DNA of 14,809 nucleotides. It comes from Candidatus Obscuribacterales bacterium (GTDB lineage Bacteria > Cyanobacteriota > Vampirovibrionia > Obscuribacterales > Obscuribacteraceae). Below, piece after piece: positions 14,239 through 14,809 of this stretch (positions are counted from its first letter, which is position 1; each line of letters begins with the position of its first letter). Location: NCBI GenBank assembly GCA_021732245.1, contig JAKFVJ010000348.1, positions 1 to 14,809 of the forward strand. Reading direction: 5' to 3'. A model generated the notes under the pieces. It did not search any database. It saw only the letters and a list, made by a program, of their open reading frames with translations, and had not been told where the DNA came from. Made by a program: the position numbers and the translations under genes.

Positions 14239-14670
14239 ATGGTTCCTAAAGTAACAGCAATAACGAAGAAGGTAACTTCTTCGCGCGCCTTCAAGGTTGC
14301 CTGTCGCGTGGGCTTTCTACTGGCCCCTCAACTGCTCCTAATTGCAATTGGTGTCTACGATCAAGTAGCCCATGCGCAAGGACTAGTGGGTCCCCCGGTA
14401 GACCCTCGCTACGGGCAGTCCAATGAAGTGGGTCAGTTGGCCGACTTCGGATATGACTCCGCAAGAGACATCTCCAGAGTTTCAACTGCTTTATCGACAA
14501 TTCCTTCATCCGTCGCTGGTATGAAGGTTGCCTTCGGTAGCCGTGATGGTGGTGAATCCGCCATGAACGTCGCCAAAGGTCTCGGTATCGGTTTCGGCGG
14601 TCCTACTGCCGTCCACTTAATTGGCACGTTCGCCATCAACAACTTCGGCGGACTGGGCGGCGGTCTCTAA
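14239..14670 (+). CDS. Small exported protein E with a pilin-like layout, 143 aa
   Basis: Perfect AAGGAGG (14226-14232), 6 nt before the ATG; the strongest ribosome-binding site of the cluster, suggesting high expression. A long leader of about 46 residues has a basic n-region, core VGFLLAPQLLLIAIGVY (24-40) and an AHA-Q cleavage site (after A46). The mature part is about 97 residues: the motif LADFGYDSARD (67-77) shared with proteins A and B, a Ser/Ala amphipathic stretch (78-98), and a Gly-rich hydrophobic end (about 110-143, GLGIGFGGPTAVHLIGTF). A long leader with a short hydrophobic mature chain is the layout of VirB2/TraA-type pilin precursors, but the mature hydrophobic segments are weak, so pilin identity is only a hypothesis. 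Last gene of the cluster before a strong hairpin. Confidence 0.82.
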   Translation: MVPKVTAITKKVTSSRAFKVACRVGFLLAPQLLLIAIGVYDQVAHAQGLVGPPVDPRYGQSNEVGQLADFGYDSARDISRVSTALSTIPSSVAGMKVAFGSRDGGESAMNVAKGLGIGFGGPTAVHLIGTFAINNFGGLGGGL

Positions 14671-14681
14671 ACCGTTTCCCA

Positions 14682-14716
14682 ATCGGGTCGGTATCAAAAG
14701 CTGGTACCGGCCCGAT
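14682..14716 (+). terminator. 12-bp hairpin closing the exported-protein cluster
   Basis: ATCGGGTCGGTA (14682-14693) pairs with TACCGGCCCGAT (14705-14716) over 12 bp with one G-T wobble and an 11-nt loop, starting 12 nt after the last stop. It is followed by a short GCC/GGC palindrome (14717-14727) and TTTT; a longer T6 run is at 14754-14760. Probably a terminator or 3'-end stabiliser for the cluster. Confidence 0.6.
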
Positions 14717-14765
14717 GCCTTTAAGGCGGTTTTCCCCACTTAAGGCGACAAAAGTTTTTTAACTA

Positions 14766-14809
14766 ATGAAATTTCCAGGAACACACACGAAATTGACAGG
14801 GTGGAAGCG
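14766..14809 (+). CDS. Possible start of another gene, cut by the window edge
   Basis: An ATG at 14766 opens a frame running to the window edge: MKFPGTHTKLTGWK. No clear ribosome-binding site precedes it (the upstream sequence is a T-run and AACTA). It could be the next gene of the region or chance. Nothing can be said on function. Confidence 0.3.
   Translation, partial: MKFPGTHTKLTGWK

Noticed and set aside
14793..14798. Consensus TTGACA as a -35 box
   Set aside because: The expected -10 region lies beyond the window edge, and the bases fall inside a possible reading frame, so it cannot be supported.
1..14809. CRISPR array, tRNA, rRNA, transposase or phage genes
   Set aside because: No regularly spaced direct repeats, cloverleaf sequence, rRNA motifs or transposase/integrase motifs were seen on either strand by eye.

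Overview
The window is chromosomal bacterial DNA of roughly balanced GC with tightly packed genes. The best guess for the organism is a non-photosynthetic relative of the Cyanobacteria (Vampirovibrionia/Melainabacteria, Obscuribacter-like). This is inference from memory of protein families: UvrC has a cyanobacterial-type cysteine pattern, Lgt and RadA have cyanobacterial-looking N-termini, and the long runs of secreted Pro/Gly-rich proteins are unfamiliar. No rRNA, tRNA, CRISPR array or transposase gene was found.

Left part (1-5900). A possible gene tail is followed by a rightward unit: an exported glycine-zipper protein built of two tandem ~54-residue units, FAD-linked glycerol-3-phosphate dehydrogenase (glpD) and a D-2-hydroxyacid (glycerate/hydroxypyruvate type) dehydrogenase. 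These overlap by 1 nt or are 2 nt apart. lgt (lipoprotein diacylglyceryl transferase) runs the other way, overlapping the dehydrogenase tail to tail. Between lgt and radA lies copy 1 of a ~100-bp structured repeat, which also supplies the ribosome-binding site of radA.

Middle (5900-9865). uvrC (TTG start) follows radA, giving two adjacent DNA-repair genes. A leftward gene for an unrecognised 178-aa protein comes next. Then comes a 33-aa membrane micro-ORF and, 3 nt later, rarA, a third recombination/repair gene. rarA carries an in-frame UGA exactly at a conserved glycine, with the remaining 128 codons intact. No gene in the window ends in UGA.

Right part (9862-14809). A leftward coiled-coil protein gene is separated by a 351-nt gap (with copy 2 of the repeat) from five consecutive rightward genes. 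All five encode exported proteins with no recognisable domain. The first two are diverged paralogues. A D-[FY]-G motif recurs in the first, second and fifth. The fifth has the long leader and small hydrophobic mature part expected of a pilin-like subunit. A strong 12-bp hairpin closes the cluster, and a new reading frame may begin at the right edge. This five-gene set is the best candidate in the window for an undescribed envelope, surface or secretion system; its function cannot be assigned from sequence alone.
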